Positions 18,336 to 27,012 of a DNA stretch of 64,000 bases are shown here, piece after piece. The first letter of the stretch is position 1, and every line of letters starts with the position of its first letter. Where the stretch lies: positions 186,001 to 250,000 of the forward strand of contig NZ_JAPIVO010000008.1 in NCBI RefSeq assembly GCF_026239655.1, read 5' to 3'. The notes beneath the pieces were generated by a model. The model saw only the letters and a list, made by a program, of their open reading frames with translations. It had not been told where the DNA came from and did not search any database. Origin of the DNA: Pedobacter sp. MR2016-24 (lineage in GTDB: Bacteria; Bacteroidota; Bacteroidia; Sphingobacteriales; Sphingobacteriaceae). A program made the position numbers and the translations under genes.

Positions 18336-18469
18336 ATATTTAAAAAATAACAATTATTGTTTCATAAAGTTTTGATATTATTTTTTTAACCCTAGATTTA
18401 CCACAAAACCATTAGTTTAAGAAACAATATATAACATTCTTACTAGATTATCATATAATTGCGCCACAT

Positions 18470-18964
18470 ATGGGATTCAAAATTATGGGAGTAGCATTCC
18501 CGCAACAGTTTAAAACCGCTGAAGAATTAGCCGAATACATCCGCCTGGGAATATTAGAAGAAATTGAACTCACACAATTTAGTAACGCCGATTCAGGCAG
18601 CATGGCAACGAATGAAATCTACGTCCTCAGATCAGGCCATGGAACATTAGTGATTATGGGCGATGATCTGGCTATAGGCGGGCACTATTATGAAACGATT
18701 AAAGGGATTAACTACCTGCGATTTATCATTGATGAAAATTCAGCGAGTTATGTGTTCGACTTTTACAAAGATGGAGCACTAAGATCTTTTTGTCTTGCCG
18801 GAGGTAATCTTATAGATGATGAAGGTGAACCATTACCAATTGAATGTATTGAAAATGATTGTGCAGAACTCATCTTCAAGCTAATTGAAGATGTTACCGG
18901 AGCCACATTTTTCAGCATTGAGGAGACCAGAACAGCGATACGTTACAGGGTAATACGTTCATAA
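18470..18964 (+). CDS. Hypothetical protein
   Basis: 164 residues, family not recognised. No signal peptide is present. The protein is acidic and beta-rich, with EIYVLRSGHGTLVIMGDD, INYLRFIIDENSASYVFDFY and a Cys/acid-rich stretch PIECIENDCAELIFKLIED. The size and acidity would suit a small soluble partner or immunity-type protein, but I see no toxin gene beside it. It stands alone between a divergent unknown gene and the convergent glucokinase, with which it shares a terminator. Confidence 0.5.
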   Translation: MGFKIMGVAFPQQFKTAEELAEYIRLGILEEIELTQFSNADSGSMATNEIYVLRSGHGTLVIMGDDLAIGGHYYETIKGINYLRFIIDENSASYVFDFYKDGALRSFCLAGGNLIDDEGEPLPIECIENDCAELIFKLIEDVTGATFFSIEETRTAIRYRVIRS

Positions 18965-18969
18965 TATAA

Positions 18970-19012
18970 AAAAGACTTGTTTCATTAAAATAATCAATGA
19001 AGCAAGTCTTTT
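18970..19012. terminator. Bidirectional terminator between 18964 and glkA-like gene
   Basis: 17-bp stem AAAAGACTTGTTTCATT / AATGAAGCAAGTCTTTT with one G-U pair and a 9-nt loop (18970-18986, 18996-19012). The A and T ends give a short T-tract in both directions. It lies between convergent genes. Confidence 0.8.
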
Positions 19013-19024
19013 AAAGCATTAAAA

Positions 19025-19996
19025 TTATTTCTTTTCCCAAACCAAAGCACTTGCGCCAAGGATGGCAGCATCTGCTTCGTCCAGTTCGCTGAAAACCAGT
19101 TTCACTTTATCTCTGAAGATCGGGAACAGGTTTCTTTCCATATGCAGTTTAGTAGGTTTCAAAATGAAATCGCCCGCCTTAATTACTCCTCCAAATAGCA
19201 GGATGGCTTCAGGTGAAGAAAACATCACAAAGTTAGCCAGCGCTTCGCCCAGTTTTTGTCCTGTATACCTGAACACCTCGATAGAAATCGGATCTCCTTT
19301 GGATGCACATTCGTATACGGTTTTAGAATTAATCTCAGATTCAGGATATTGATTCAGCAAAGATTGCGGAAATTCTGCTCTCATCTTTTTCGCAGTAATA
19401 GCAATACCCGATGCTGAAGCATAAGCTTCCAGACTTCCTTCAGATCCTGTACTCCAGTGTTTCCTTCCACCAGGTTTCACAATCGTATGTCCCAGTTCTC
19501 CGGCAAAGCCGTCATGTCCGTAAACCAGACTTCCGTTGGTCACAATTCCACTTCCCACACCTGTACCCAAGGTGATCATAATAAAGTCTTTCATTCCCCG
19601 GGCAGCGCCGAAAAGCATTTCGCCAAGTGCCGCAGCATTGGCATCATTGGTCACGATACAGCGCAAACCAAATTTTGCTTTCATCATCGCACCAAAAGGG
19701 ATAACCCCTTTCCATGGCAGATTAGGCGCATGTTCAGTCGTTCCTTTATAATAGTTTCCATTGGGCATCCCTACGCCAATTCCGTCAAAGTTTTTATGAG
19801 TACCGTATTTTGCAATCAGTGGATTAACTTCTACGTACAACGCATCAATGAAGTCTTCAACTTTTTCATATTCATCTGTTTTTATACTTCCTTTTTCAAG
19901 AACCTGACCGCGATGATTTACTACTCCGAATTTAGTATTGGTTCCTCCAATGTCAATTCCTAGCGCAACCCGTCCTGATAAATCTGATAATGGCAT
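19025..19996 (-). CDS. ROK-family glucokinase / sugar kinase
   Basis: 323 residues, normal for ROK kinases. The phosphate-binding motif GIDIGGTNTKFG is at 13-24, TNDANAAALGE is at 116-126 with catalytic D118, and LGTGVGSGI is at 143-151. The sugar-binding GELGH at 166-170 keeps the zinc-ligand His. The expected zinc motif CxCGxxGCxE reads WSTGSEGSLE (181-190): all three Cys are replaced while the Gly and final Glu remain, so this protein probably does not bind the structural zinc. It should phosphorylate glucose or a related hexose with ATP in the cytoplasm; exact substrate not known. It is monocistronic and shares a terminator with the convergent unknown gene. Confidence 0.85.
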   Translation of the reverse strand: MPLSDLSGRVALGIDIGGTNTKFGVVNHRGQVLEKGSIKTDEYEKVEDFIDALYVEVNPLIAKYGTHKNFDGIGVGMPNGNYYKGTTEHAPNLPWKGVIPFGAMMKAKFGLRCIVTNDANAAALGEMLFGAARGMKDFIMITLGTGVGSGIVTNGSLVYGHDGFAGELGHTIVKPGGRKHWSTGSEGSLEAYASASGIAITAKKMRAEFPQSLLNQYPESEINSKTVYECASKGDPISIEVFRYTGQKLGEALANFVMFSSPEAILLFGGVIKAGDFILKPTKLHMERNLFPIFRDKVKLVFSELDEADAAILGASALVWEKK

Positions 19997-20160
19997 ATAT
20001 TTTAATGTATGTTTTAAATGGTAAAATTAACAATGAAGTTATTATTCCGCCGAAGATAGTGCTAAAATTTTTTAATTCCAGTCAAAATAAGACACAGTTC
20101 GTATAGATAAATCGGTATAGCTATAGATCTTCAGGAAGTACTAAAATCGGATCTATCTGA

Positions 20161-20634
20161 CTAGTCTGTGAGCCTGAAGCTAAATGGAAGGGTAAATGTA
20201 GTTGCAGTTGCTTTCCCTCTGAATTGCGCAGGCTTCCATTTAGGCATTTTTTTCAAAATCCGTATGACCTCTTCATCTGTGCCATAACCAATGGAACGTA
20301 TAATTTTAATCCTGTCTATTTTTCCGTCCGTGTTTACCCAGAATTCAGAAAATACTGTCCCCTGAACATCCGATTTTTGAGCCGCTTTGGGATATTTTAA
20401 ATTACGACCAATAAATTCCCGCATCTTCGCGGCTCCGCCAGGATATTCAGGCTGTACATCTACTGCCGGTATTGGCTGTGGCGGAGAAGGATGGTTACTA
20501 TGTGCCGAGACCATAATGGATACCTCTTTTCCTCCGCTGCGCTGTCCTAAGACAAGGCTACTGCTGAAAATCAAGGCCACAAAAGTGATATTACTACATA
20601 TTTTTAAGATCGGAAGCTGGAAAAATCTTGTCAT
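20161..20634 (-). CDS. Exported TonB C-terminal domain protein
   Basis: 157 residues with an N-terminal hydrophobic segment (about 13-29, VALIFSSSLVLGQ) that reads as a signal peptide or single anchor. Residues 60-157 are a TonB_C domain: PEYPGGAAKMREFIGRNLKYP, then QGTVFSEFWVNTDGKI and KKMPKWKPAQFRGK, the order seen in Bacteroidota TonB-like proteins. The Pro-rich linker is very short (PSPPQPIP), so the domain sits close to the membrane instead of spanning the periplasm. It may be a soluble periplasmic TonB-C protein and not a classical energy transducer. It is a single gene. Confidence 0.75.
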   Translation of the reverse strand: MTRFFQLPILKICSNITFVALIFSSSLVLGQRSGGKEVSIMVSAHSNHPSPPQPIPAVDVQPEYPGGAAKMREFIGRNLKYPKAAQKSDVQGTVFSEFWVNTDGKIDRIKIIRSIGYGTDEEVIRILKKMPKWKPAQFRGKATATTFTLPFSFRLTD

Positions 20635-20729
20635 CTGTATCTGTTAATTCTAAATAAAAAAGCTGTACAATTAATGATCCAATAATAGTATAACAGGTAA
20701 ACAAATAAGAATTAAACAGTCAGCATTAC

Positions 20730-20762
20730 AAAAAAGCGTAGCGGCATCCACCAACTACGCTT
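20730..20762 (-). terminator. Terminator closing the SusCD/ABC/M16 operon
   Basis: On the minus strand AAGCGTAG / CTACGCTT (20755-20762 with 20734-20741, 13-nt loop) is followed by a T-run through 20730. It lies about 105 nt after the M16 stop at 20867. The rest of 20635-20866 shows no gene, only a small TGCC/GGCA hairpin near 20832. Confidence 0.7.
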
Positions 20763-20866
20763 CTACTATTAACTGTTATTACCTAAAATTATCGTTTATA
20801 CTTTATGTCACCACTCCCTTAAATTACCACAATGCCTGATGGCAAGAATACATTACTGAATTACAA

Positions 20867-23650
20867 TCAGGGACGCAACGTAAAAATGATTTCATTCTGC
20901 TGGTTCAGCAACTGAAGGCTGTATTGCTGACTTTCCTTACTATCCAATCTTTTTAAATCTGCTGGAACAGCTAATACACTGAGCAATGGTTCATTATTGT
21001 TTAGTGATGATTGTATAGTGTTTAACCAAAACTCGTTCGACCGCAAAGCGAGTTCATTTGCCCTGCTTTCTTCAGCCACAAATTTTTGCACTTCTTCAGC
21101 TGTTGCGCCACTTATGGATAACTTCGCTATCTCTTCCTTCGCAGCGGTAATCAATTGCTCCATCCTGGCCGGATCACATTCAAAGGATATGGTATAGGCA
21201 TAAAAATTAACCGGCTCCTTTGCTTTGGTGAGATATACCTGTGGAGAATAAACACCACCTTCAACTTCTCTTAAACGGGTGTTCAGGCGAAACTGTAATG
21301 CTGCTTTTAAAAGATCAAGATATAAATTGCTTTTTATCCCGTAATCATATTTACCGCTCAATACAAACTGCACCGTGGCTTTATCTGATTTACCTGCCCG
21401 CAGATCTTTTCTGATCTTACCTTCAGGCACACGAATGTGTAAGTCTTTAGCGCGCTCAGCATTTCCATCAGGCGGTACAGCTCCCAGATAATTTGCTGTC
21501 CATATTTTCAAAGAGTCTACGTTAAAATTACCGGTAAATACAAAGGTAAAGTCGCCAGGATTGGAGAACCTTTCACGGAATATTGCCCGCACTTTCGCCG
21601 AATCAATCTGGTCAAAATTTTCAATAGCGGCAGGTTTACGACGGGGATGATAACCTGAAAGCACATAACCAATAGTATCTGAAAAGTCACGTTCGGGATC
21701 TGGCGTACGATTCCTGAACGCAGATTTTGATTGCGTAAGGATCCTGTTAAACCTGGACGTATCCAATTTAGCAGCGGTCATATACAGATATAACATTTCA
21801 AAAGCCGCAGGAAGGTCCCCCGAAGCACTGGCACCGGAAAATCCCTCTGCCCTGTCTGTGATATATGGCTGTACCTGTAAGGCCTTTTTATTGAGTATCT
21901 GATCTAGCTGACCGGCATTAAATTGTCCCAAGCCGCTGCTGGTAATAAAGGAAGCGGCATTTTTTGCGGAATAAAAATCAGCATCGTTATATAAGGAAGT
22001 ACCACCATGACTAAAGCCCGTAAAAAGTACTTGGTTGTTTTTGAAATCTGTCGGTTTTGCATAGATGTTCATGCCATTATCCAGCTGCCAATGGTAAATT
22101 CCTAATTCATTGACCTGATCTTCTTTTACAATTTTACCAGGCACCGGGATTTGTGTAAGGAGGCTTCCGGCCGCCTTTTCAGCTTGATAAGGTTTAATAT
22201 CGGTGATTTCGACAGCATGCATCCATTTATTCAGCAATTGCTGATCTGGCAGCTGATCTTTTTCTTTATCGGGACCAAGAACGAGAATGGTTTGATCCGC
22301 ACTTTTCAGGTAAGCCCCAAGGTATTGCGCAATCTCTTTTCCTGTAATTTGACCGATATAAAGGTGATAAAGCTTATCCCTTTCTTCAACACTATGGTAG
22401 GCATCGCCTTTAAGGAAATGCTGTAAGTAATTTTCGGCATAACCGGCAGACTTTGCCTTATTTTTTTCGGATAGCGCAAGCTCCATCGAACGGTTAAACC
22501 TTTCCTTTACAGCTAGTATTTCATCTGCTGTAAAACCGAAGCGCTTAACCCGCTCCATTTCTGTCCAGAATGTATCGAAACTGCTTTTAATTTTTTCCGG
22601 ATTCAATGCCACATTTAATGTCAGCGCATCAATATTGGCAATCAAAGGACTAATCGCAGCACTGGCCCCCATATAAGCAGGCTTGCTGTTATTGTAAACA
22701 GCACTCAGTCTGTTTGCATAAAGCATATTAGTCAATCGCTCCACTAGCTGCTTTCTGAAATCTTCACGGGTTTTTACAGGATAGCTGACCTGCTTAAAAT
22801 AAAATTGAATGTAGGACTGACTAAATTCCGGATCGCTAGTTCTCAGAAAATCTGTGGACTTTTTTAAGGCAATAGTATAGGTTTTGCGGGGAACTGCATG
22901 AGCTGGAGACCGCAAATCAGAAAATAGTTTAATCACCTGTTTTTCCACAGCATCAACATCAATATCACCTGCGATAATCAGGGCCTGTAAATCTGGTCTG
23001 TACCATCGTTTATAAAAGTTCCTGGCGACTGATACATCTGATTTAAGCACAACATTATCCTTCCCTATTGGCATCCTGTCAGCATAGCGGGAGTGGTTAT
23101 AAAGAATAGGCCTGTACTGTTCTGCAATTCTGCTGCCTGCATCTTTGCGCATTCTTCTTTCTTCCTGTATCACTCCGCGTTCTTTTTCGAACTCTGTTTG
23201 ATCTAATGTTGCATCTGCTGCCCAGTCGCGCATAATCTGCAGACCGTTACTCCATAATTCAGCGTTATCCGTAGGCAGTGGCAACTGGTAAACAGTTTCA
23301 TCGAATCCTGTATAAGCATTTAAGTCCGCCCCAAATTTCACACCGGAACGCTCCAGGTAGCTGATGAGTTCATTTTTGGGGAAATGTTTTGTGCCATTGA
23401 AATTCATGTGCTCAATAAAATGAGCAATTCCGCGTTCTTCTTCGGTCTCTAATATGGATCCTGCCTTGTTAGCAAGGTAGATCGTAGCCCGGCCTGCCGG
23501 CTCAACATTACGTTTGATATAATACCGAAATCCATTTTTCAACAAACCTGTTTTTACTGAGGGATCATTAGTCAGGTTTTGCCCTGAAATCATCCCCGGG
23601 ATTAAAAGTGCCGTGATAAAAATGAGTATCCTGTTAGCTATATGTTTCAT
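20867..23650 (-). CDS. M16 zinc metallopeptidase (pitrilysin-like), exported
   Basis: The ATG at 23648-23650 gives 927 residues with a signal peptide (MKHIANRILI to ISGQ at 21-24) and removes overlap with the upstream gene. Residues 77-81 are HFIEH, the inverted zinc motif HxxEH; the third ligand E157 lies exactly 76 residues after H81, inside FEKERGVIQEERR. The second half (from about 500) is the inactive M16_C-type partner domain, as in full two-domain peptidases. M16 enzymes of this type degrade oligopeptides in a closed chamber. It starts 2 bp after the permease/GldG-like gene, so translation is probably coupled; the operon places a periplasmic peptidase with an exporter and a SusCD pair. 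Confidence 0.88.
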   Translation of the reverse strand: MKHIANRILIFITALLIPGMISGQNLTNDPSVKTGLLKNGFRYYIKRNVEPAGRATIYLANKAGSILETEEERGIAHFIEHMNFNGTKHFPKNELISYLERSGVKFGADLNAYTGFDETVYQLPLPTDNAELWSNGLQIMRDWAADATLDQTEFEKERGVIQEERRMRKDAGSRIAEQYRPILYNHSRYADRMPIGKDNVVLKSDVSVARNFYKRWYRPDLQALIIAGDIDVDAVEKQVIKLFSDLRSPAHAVPRKTYTIALKKSTDFLRTSDPEFSQSYIQFYFKQVSYPVKTREDFRKQLVERLTNMLYANRLSAVYNNSKPAYMGASAAISPLIANIDALTLNVALNPEKIKSSFDTFWTEMERVKRFGFTADEILAVKERFNRSMELALSEKNKAKSAGYAENYLQHFLKGDAYHSVEERDKLYHLYIGQITGKEIAQYLGAYLKSADQTILVLGPDKEKDQLPDQQLLNKWMHAVEITDIKPYQAEKAAGSLLTQIPVPGKIVKEDQVNELGIYHWQLDNGMNIYAKPTDFKNNQVLFTGFSHGGTSLYNDADFYSAKNAASFITSSGLGQFNAGQLDQILNKKALQVQPYITDRAEGFSGASASGDLPAAFEMLYLYMTAAKLDTSRFNRILTQSKSAFRNRTPDPERDFSDTIGYVLSGYHPRRKPAAIENFDQIDSAKVRAIFRERFSNPGDFTFVFTGNFNVDSLKIWTANYLGAVPPDGNAERAKDLHIRVPEGKIRKDLRAGKSDKATVQFVLSGKYDYGIKSNLYLDLLKAALQFRLNTRLREVEGGVYSPQVYLTKAKEPVNFYAYTISFECDPARMEQLITAAKEEIAKLSISGATAEEVQKFVAEESRANELALRSNEFWLNTIQSSLNNNEPLLSVLAVPADLKRLDSKESQQYSLQLLNQQNEIIFTLRP

Positions 23651-23652
23651 AT

Positions 23653-25941
23653 TTATCTTCTTTTTCTTGCAATCAGCATCCATGAAATAGAGAGCGCAAT
23701 CAATCCTGGCAAAATGCCCAGCAAAGTCCAGCGGATCCAGGTGAGTTGCGTACTGCTTAACAGTACTTTGTTATCGTTAGGTTCCTGACGGGTAGTATCA
23801 ATTGGGAATTGCCCGCGACTAAACCAGCCAAATAGTTCGGTCACAAAAGTGAAATTGATAGCACGGGGACTTTGCCTGGTCATTTCAGCGTTACTCATAA
23901 AATCAGCATCACCTATCACAAAAATACGCTGTTCTCCCGTTCCCATTTTACGACGCAGGGCAAGGGCCACAGGATAAGATTTTTTCTCTCCATTTTTTCT
24001 CGGATCGGTCAGTTCAACTGTTTTACTGAATGTAAGGCCGGGAATCTGCCAGGTATCCGCAGCTTGCGTAACCAGCACAGGAAAACTTTCAAAAACATTT
24101 CCGGGAAGAGTCTGCAAGGCTGCCACCGTTGGCGTGGTTACAAAGGCACTGTCTCTTTTTATAAAAGCACTGTTACTTACCAGCTGCTTCCACTGTCTGA
24201 TAGCCAGTCCGCTCAAAACGAATGAGGGTTCAAAGTTCTGGCTCTTCTGAACGAGCATGCCTTCACTCAGTTTTACGCCTACGTTGGTCAATATCGGATT
24301 TGAAATTGTTCCGCTCCCGGGTTCTGCGGCTATCATGAGGTTACCGCCAGCGTTGATATAAGCTTTAAGGTTCGCCAATTCCACAGCACTATAGGCCGTT
24401 AGCGCATCTGCAATGACGAGTATATCAACATTCCTAATCAGATGCTGATCATCTAACGTTACTTTTTTGACGTCAAAGCCCTGATTCACTAATGAATAAC
24501 GGAAGGTGATTTCATTGGTTGAAATCTGATAGTCTTTATCACCGGACCGGTTAATGTTACGTTCATTATGACCGCTTACAAATCCTATTCTTGGTGAATT
24601 AACCACTAATCTTTTTAATGCAGCACTGATTTCTTTTTCGTTCGGTTGTTTATACAAATCATCAAACATGCGAAGTGGAGTTTTCTTGCCTTTGTAGGAT
24701 AATATACGGACCAGCCTGTTGCGTTCAGGTTTCAAATCAATCACCTTCCTGATCTGTTCAGGGCGCAGAAAAAGATCAAAATCCAGGTCATTGGCTTTCG
24801 CCATTTTACGGGCGATCTGTTCGTCGTTTAATCCCGGATTTTCTGCGTATAAACGCTCGTTTTCTGAATGATCCCAGTAATACACATACTCAATACGCAT
24901 ATAAGGCATATAGCGAAAATACATGTCGAAATTTTTCTTATCGTTATTTTGATAGACTGGTAAACCAGAAAAATAATTCTCATCCAGCAGGTTAACATAG
25001 GTAGTAATCAAAACAGGCTCATCTATTTGAGCAATCACCGCTCTGCTATTGTCGGTCAGCGTACGTCTGTGATTCGCAGTCATATCTGCATAGCCGATAA
25101 ATTGTGGTCTGGAACTGATATAGCCTAGAATAAGCATAACAGCAATAAAACCAGCATACCTCATGATTCTGGTTGACAACGAGATGGTTCTCCGCTCAAA
25201 TTGTAGTTTAAGCAGTGTGAGTCCCAGGAATAACACAATTACAATCAGGAAATAAAAAATATCATTGGTGGCTAAAAGACCGTTAATTGATTCTTCTGCC
25301 CTCCCGTTCATAGAAAGAAAGTAGGTGATATCTCTTACAAAGTTGATATTCTGCCACAAACCACCGATAAAGTTAAGGATAGCCAGTACGACTAATGTAC
25401 TGATGGCTGCCACTACCTGATAACTGGTTAAGCTGGACATAAAGAGGCCAATAGCCGAATAAGCGCAGATGAGTAAATACAAACCAATCACGCCGGAAAT
25501 CACAAAAACAAAATCTACATTTTCTATGGTAAAAAACGATATTGCGCCAAGGCCAATTAACACACTAACCAGTAACAAACAGAAACTCACCATAGCCAGG
25601 TATTTCCCTGCAACAATATCAATCATCCTTATAGGTGAAGAATACAGCAATTTAATTGATCCGCTATGTGTTTCCCTGCTGATCAGGCCCATAGTTAATA
25701 AAGGGATATACAGATAAAGATATTCCTGCACCTGCGGGAACAGCGCCCTGAAACCCGAAAAGATCCGGTTCGTCAGGTCTTCTGCCGTTTGTCCCATTTG
25801 TTGAGCCTGTTCCATACGCTCCATTAAATAAGTATATTGCCAGCCTGACTGAATGATAAAAACCAGCAATACGATCCAGGCTACAGGTGAGTAGCATAAA
25901 AGGCTTAGCTCTATTCGGGCAATCCTTAATATATTTTTCAT
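23653..25941 (-). CDS. Fused ABC-2 permease and GldG-like auxiliary protein
   Basis: 762 residues combining two parts that are separate (GldF and GldG) in gliding bacteria. Residues 1-245 have six hydrophobic segments with an ABC-2 permease signature (LLYSSPIRMIDIVAGKYLA, SLTSYQVVAA). A further helix follows at about 260-277. Residues 290-705 are a periplasmic GldG/ABC_transp_aux domain (RIGFVSGHNERN, ILVIADALTAYS, GGNLMIAAEPGSG, FVIGDADFMSNAE). A C-terminal helix at 735-755 ends in ARKRR. It should form an ABC exporter or mechanically coupled complex with the GldA-like ATPase encoded 81 bp upstream. The link with SusCD suggests substrate handling and not gliding as such. Confidence 0.82.
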   Translation of the reverse strand: MKNILRIARIELSLLCYSPVAWIVLLVFIIQSGWQYTYLMERMEQAQQMGQTAEDLTNRIFSGFRALFPQVQEYLYLYIPLLTMGLISRETHSGSIKLLYSSPIRMIDIVAGKYLAMVSFCLLLVSVLIGLGAISFFTIENVDFVFVISGVIGLYLLICAYSAIGLFMSSLTSYQVVAAISTLVVLAILNFIGGLWQNINFVRDITYFLSMNGRAEESINGLLATNDIFYFLIVIVLFLGLTLLKLQFERRTISLSTRIMRYAGFIAVMLILGYISSRPQFIGYADMTANHRRTLTDNSRAVIAQIDEPVLITTYVNLLDENYFSGLPVYQNNDKKNFDMYFRYMPYMRIEYVYYWDHSENERLYAENPGLNDEQIARKMAKANDLDFDLFLRPEQIRKVIDLKPERNRLVRILSYKGKKTPLRMFDDLYKQPNEKEISAALKRLVVNSPRIGFVSGHNERNINRSGDKDYQISTNEITFRYSLVNQGFDVKKVTLDDQHLIRNVDILVIADALTAYSAVELANLKAYINAGGNLMIAAEPGSGTISNPILTNVGVKLSEGMLVQKSQNFEPSFVLSGLAIRQWKQLVSNSAFIKRDSAFVTTPTVAALQTLPGNVFESFPVLVTQAADTWQIPGLTFSKTVELTDPRKNGEKKSYPVALALRRKMGTGEQRIFVIGDADFMSNAEMTRQSPRAINFTFVTELFGWFSRGQFPIDTTRQEPNDNKVLLSSTQLTWIRWTLLGILPGLIALSISWMLIARKRR

Positions 25942-26022
25942 AAAATATGATTGAGTTGTAATTATTGTGGTGTTTGCACAAGATGATCTTTGAATTAAAA
26001 TATGATCTTATACCTGTTTCTA

Positions 26023-26952
26023 TTAAGAAGATTTTTTGTTAGACAATTGGGCAAATATCTGATCGAGAGAACTCTTCTCCAGCGTAATCTCAGACATTCG
26101 CCAGCCTGCAGTGGTACTGATCTGGATCAGTCGCTCACTGATTTTGTGGCCTTCGGCAAAATGAATTCTGAATTTTGTACTGCTGAGCACTTCCACCTTT
26201 TTTACGCCTTCTATAATTTCCATTTCTGTTACAGCGGGAGGGTTATGCAGGGTCATAATCAGACTATCAGGTTCAATATAATTATTGAAAGCATCCATAC
26301 TATCTGAAAATACCATCGTTCCGTTTTCTATCATTTTGACCTGACTGCAGGTAGCCTGAATTTCGGAAAGAATATGTGAAGAGAAAATAACAGACTTCTC
26401 TTCCCCCACTTCTTTGATCAGCTTGCGCACTTCAAAAATCTGATTAGGATCCAGTCCATTGGTAGGCTCATCCAGTACCACCAGTTTCGGCTCGTGGATA
26501 ATCGCCTGGGCAATTCCTACCCGCTGTTTATATCCACCCGAAAGATTAGCGATCAGTCTGTTACGGAAATGTGCCACGCCACATTTTGCCATTGCTTTGT
26601 CAACAGCAGCAGCCACATGTTTCCTGTCAATCAGTCTTAGGTAGGCACATTGCGTGAGGTATTCACTCACTGTCAGTTCCATATACAATGGTGCATTCTG
26701 CGGCAAAAAGCCGATCAGTTTTTTAGCAGCTATAGGATTTTCCTGCATGGTATAACCGCCAATTTCTACGTTACCTTCCGTCTGATTAAGTACGCCGCAC
26801 ATGATATTCATGGTGGTAGATTTTCCGGCACCGTTAGACCCCAGCAAACCAAGTACACCCAGTTCCCTGATCTCGAAATTAATATCCCTGATTGCCCAGG
26901 CAGTTCCATATCGATGGGAGAGCTTGCTGATTTTTACAATATTATTATCCAT
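26023..26952 (-). CDS. ABC transporter ATP-binding protein, GldA-like
   Basis: 309 residues with a complete ABC ATPase: Walker A GSNGAGKST (38-46), Q-loop Q85, signature LSGGYKQRVG (137-146), Walker B LVVLDEP (157-163) and H-loop H193 in SSHILSE. The last ~85 residues form the C-terminal extension typical of ABC-2 exporter ATPases such as GldA. It energises the fused permease encoded next. It begins 60 bp after the SusD stop; that gap holds a 12-bp perfect inverted repeat, so expression may be tuned separately from SusCD. Confidence 0.88.
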   Translation of the reverse strand: MDNNIVKISKLSHRYGTAWAIRDINFEIRELGVLGLLGSNGAGKSTTMNIMCGVLNQTEGNVEIGGYTMQENPIAAKKLIGFLPQNAPLYMELTVSEYLTQCAYLRLIDRKHVAAAVDKAMAKCGVAHFRNRLIANLSGGYKQRVGIAQAIIHEPKLVVLDEPTNGLDPNQIFEVRKLIKEVGEEKSVIFSSHILSEIQATCSQVKMIENGTMVFSDSMDAFNNYIEPDSLIMTLHNPPAVTEMEIIEGVKKVEVLSSTKFRIHFAEGHKISERLIQISTTAGWRMSEITLEKSSLDQIFAQLSNKKSS

Positions 26953-26966
26953 TTTTTTGAATTATA

Positions 26967-27004
26967 TCTGGATATCCGCCAAAAAACAATACCGGATATC
27001 CAGA
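26967..27004. other. 12-bp perfect inverted repeat between susD and the ABC ATPase gene
   Basis: TCTGGATATCCG (26967-26978), 14-nt loop, CGGATATCCAGA (26993-27004). Neither strand has a T-tract after the stem, so it is not a standard intrinsic terminator. It lies between the SusD stop at 27013 and the start at 26952, and could be a partial terminator, a processing or stability hairpin, or an operator. Confidence 0.6.
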
Positions 27005-27012
27005 AATGTTAA

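Noticed and set aside
20832..20843. Short TGCC/GGCA hairpin after the M16 gene
   Set aside because: Only 4 bp of stem and no T-tract; the real terminator is at 20730-20762.
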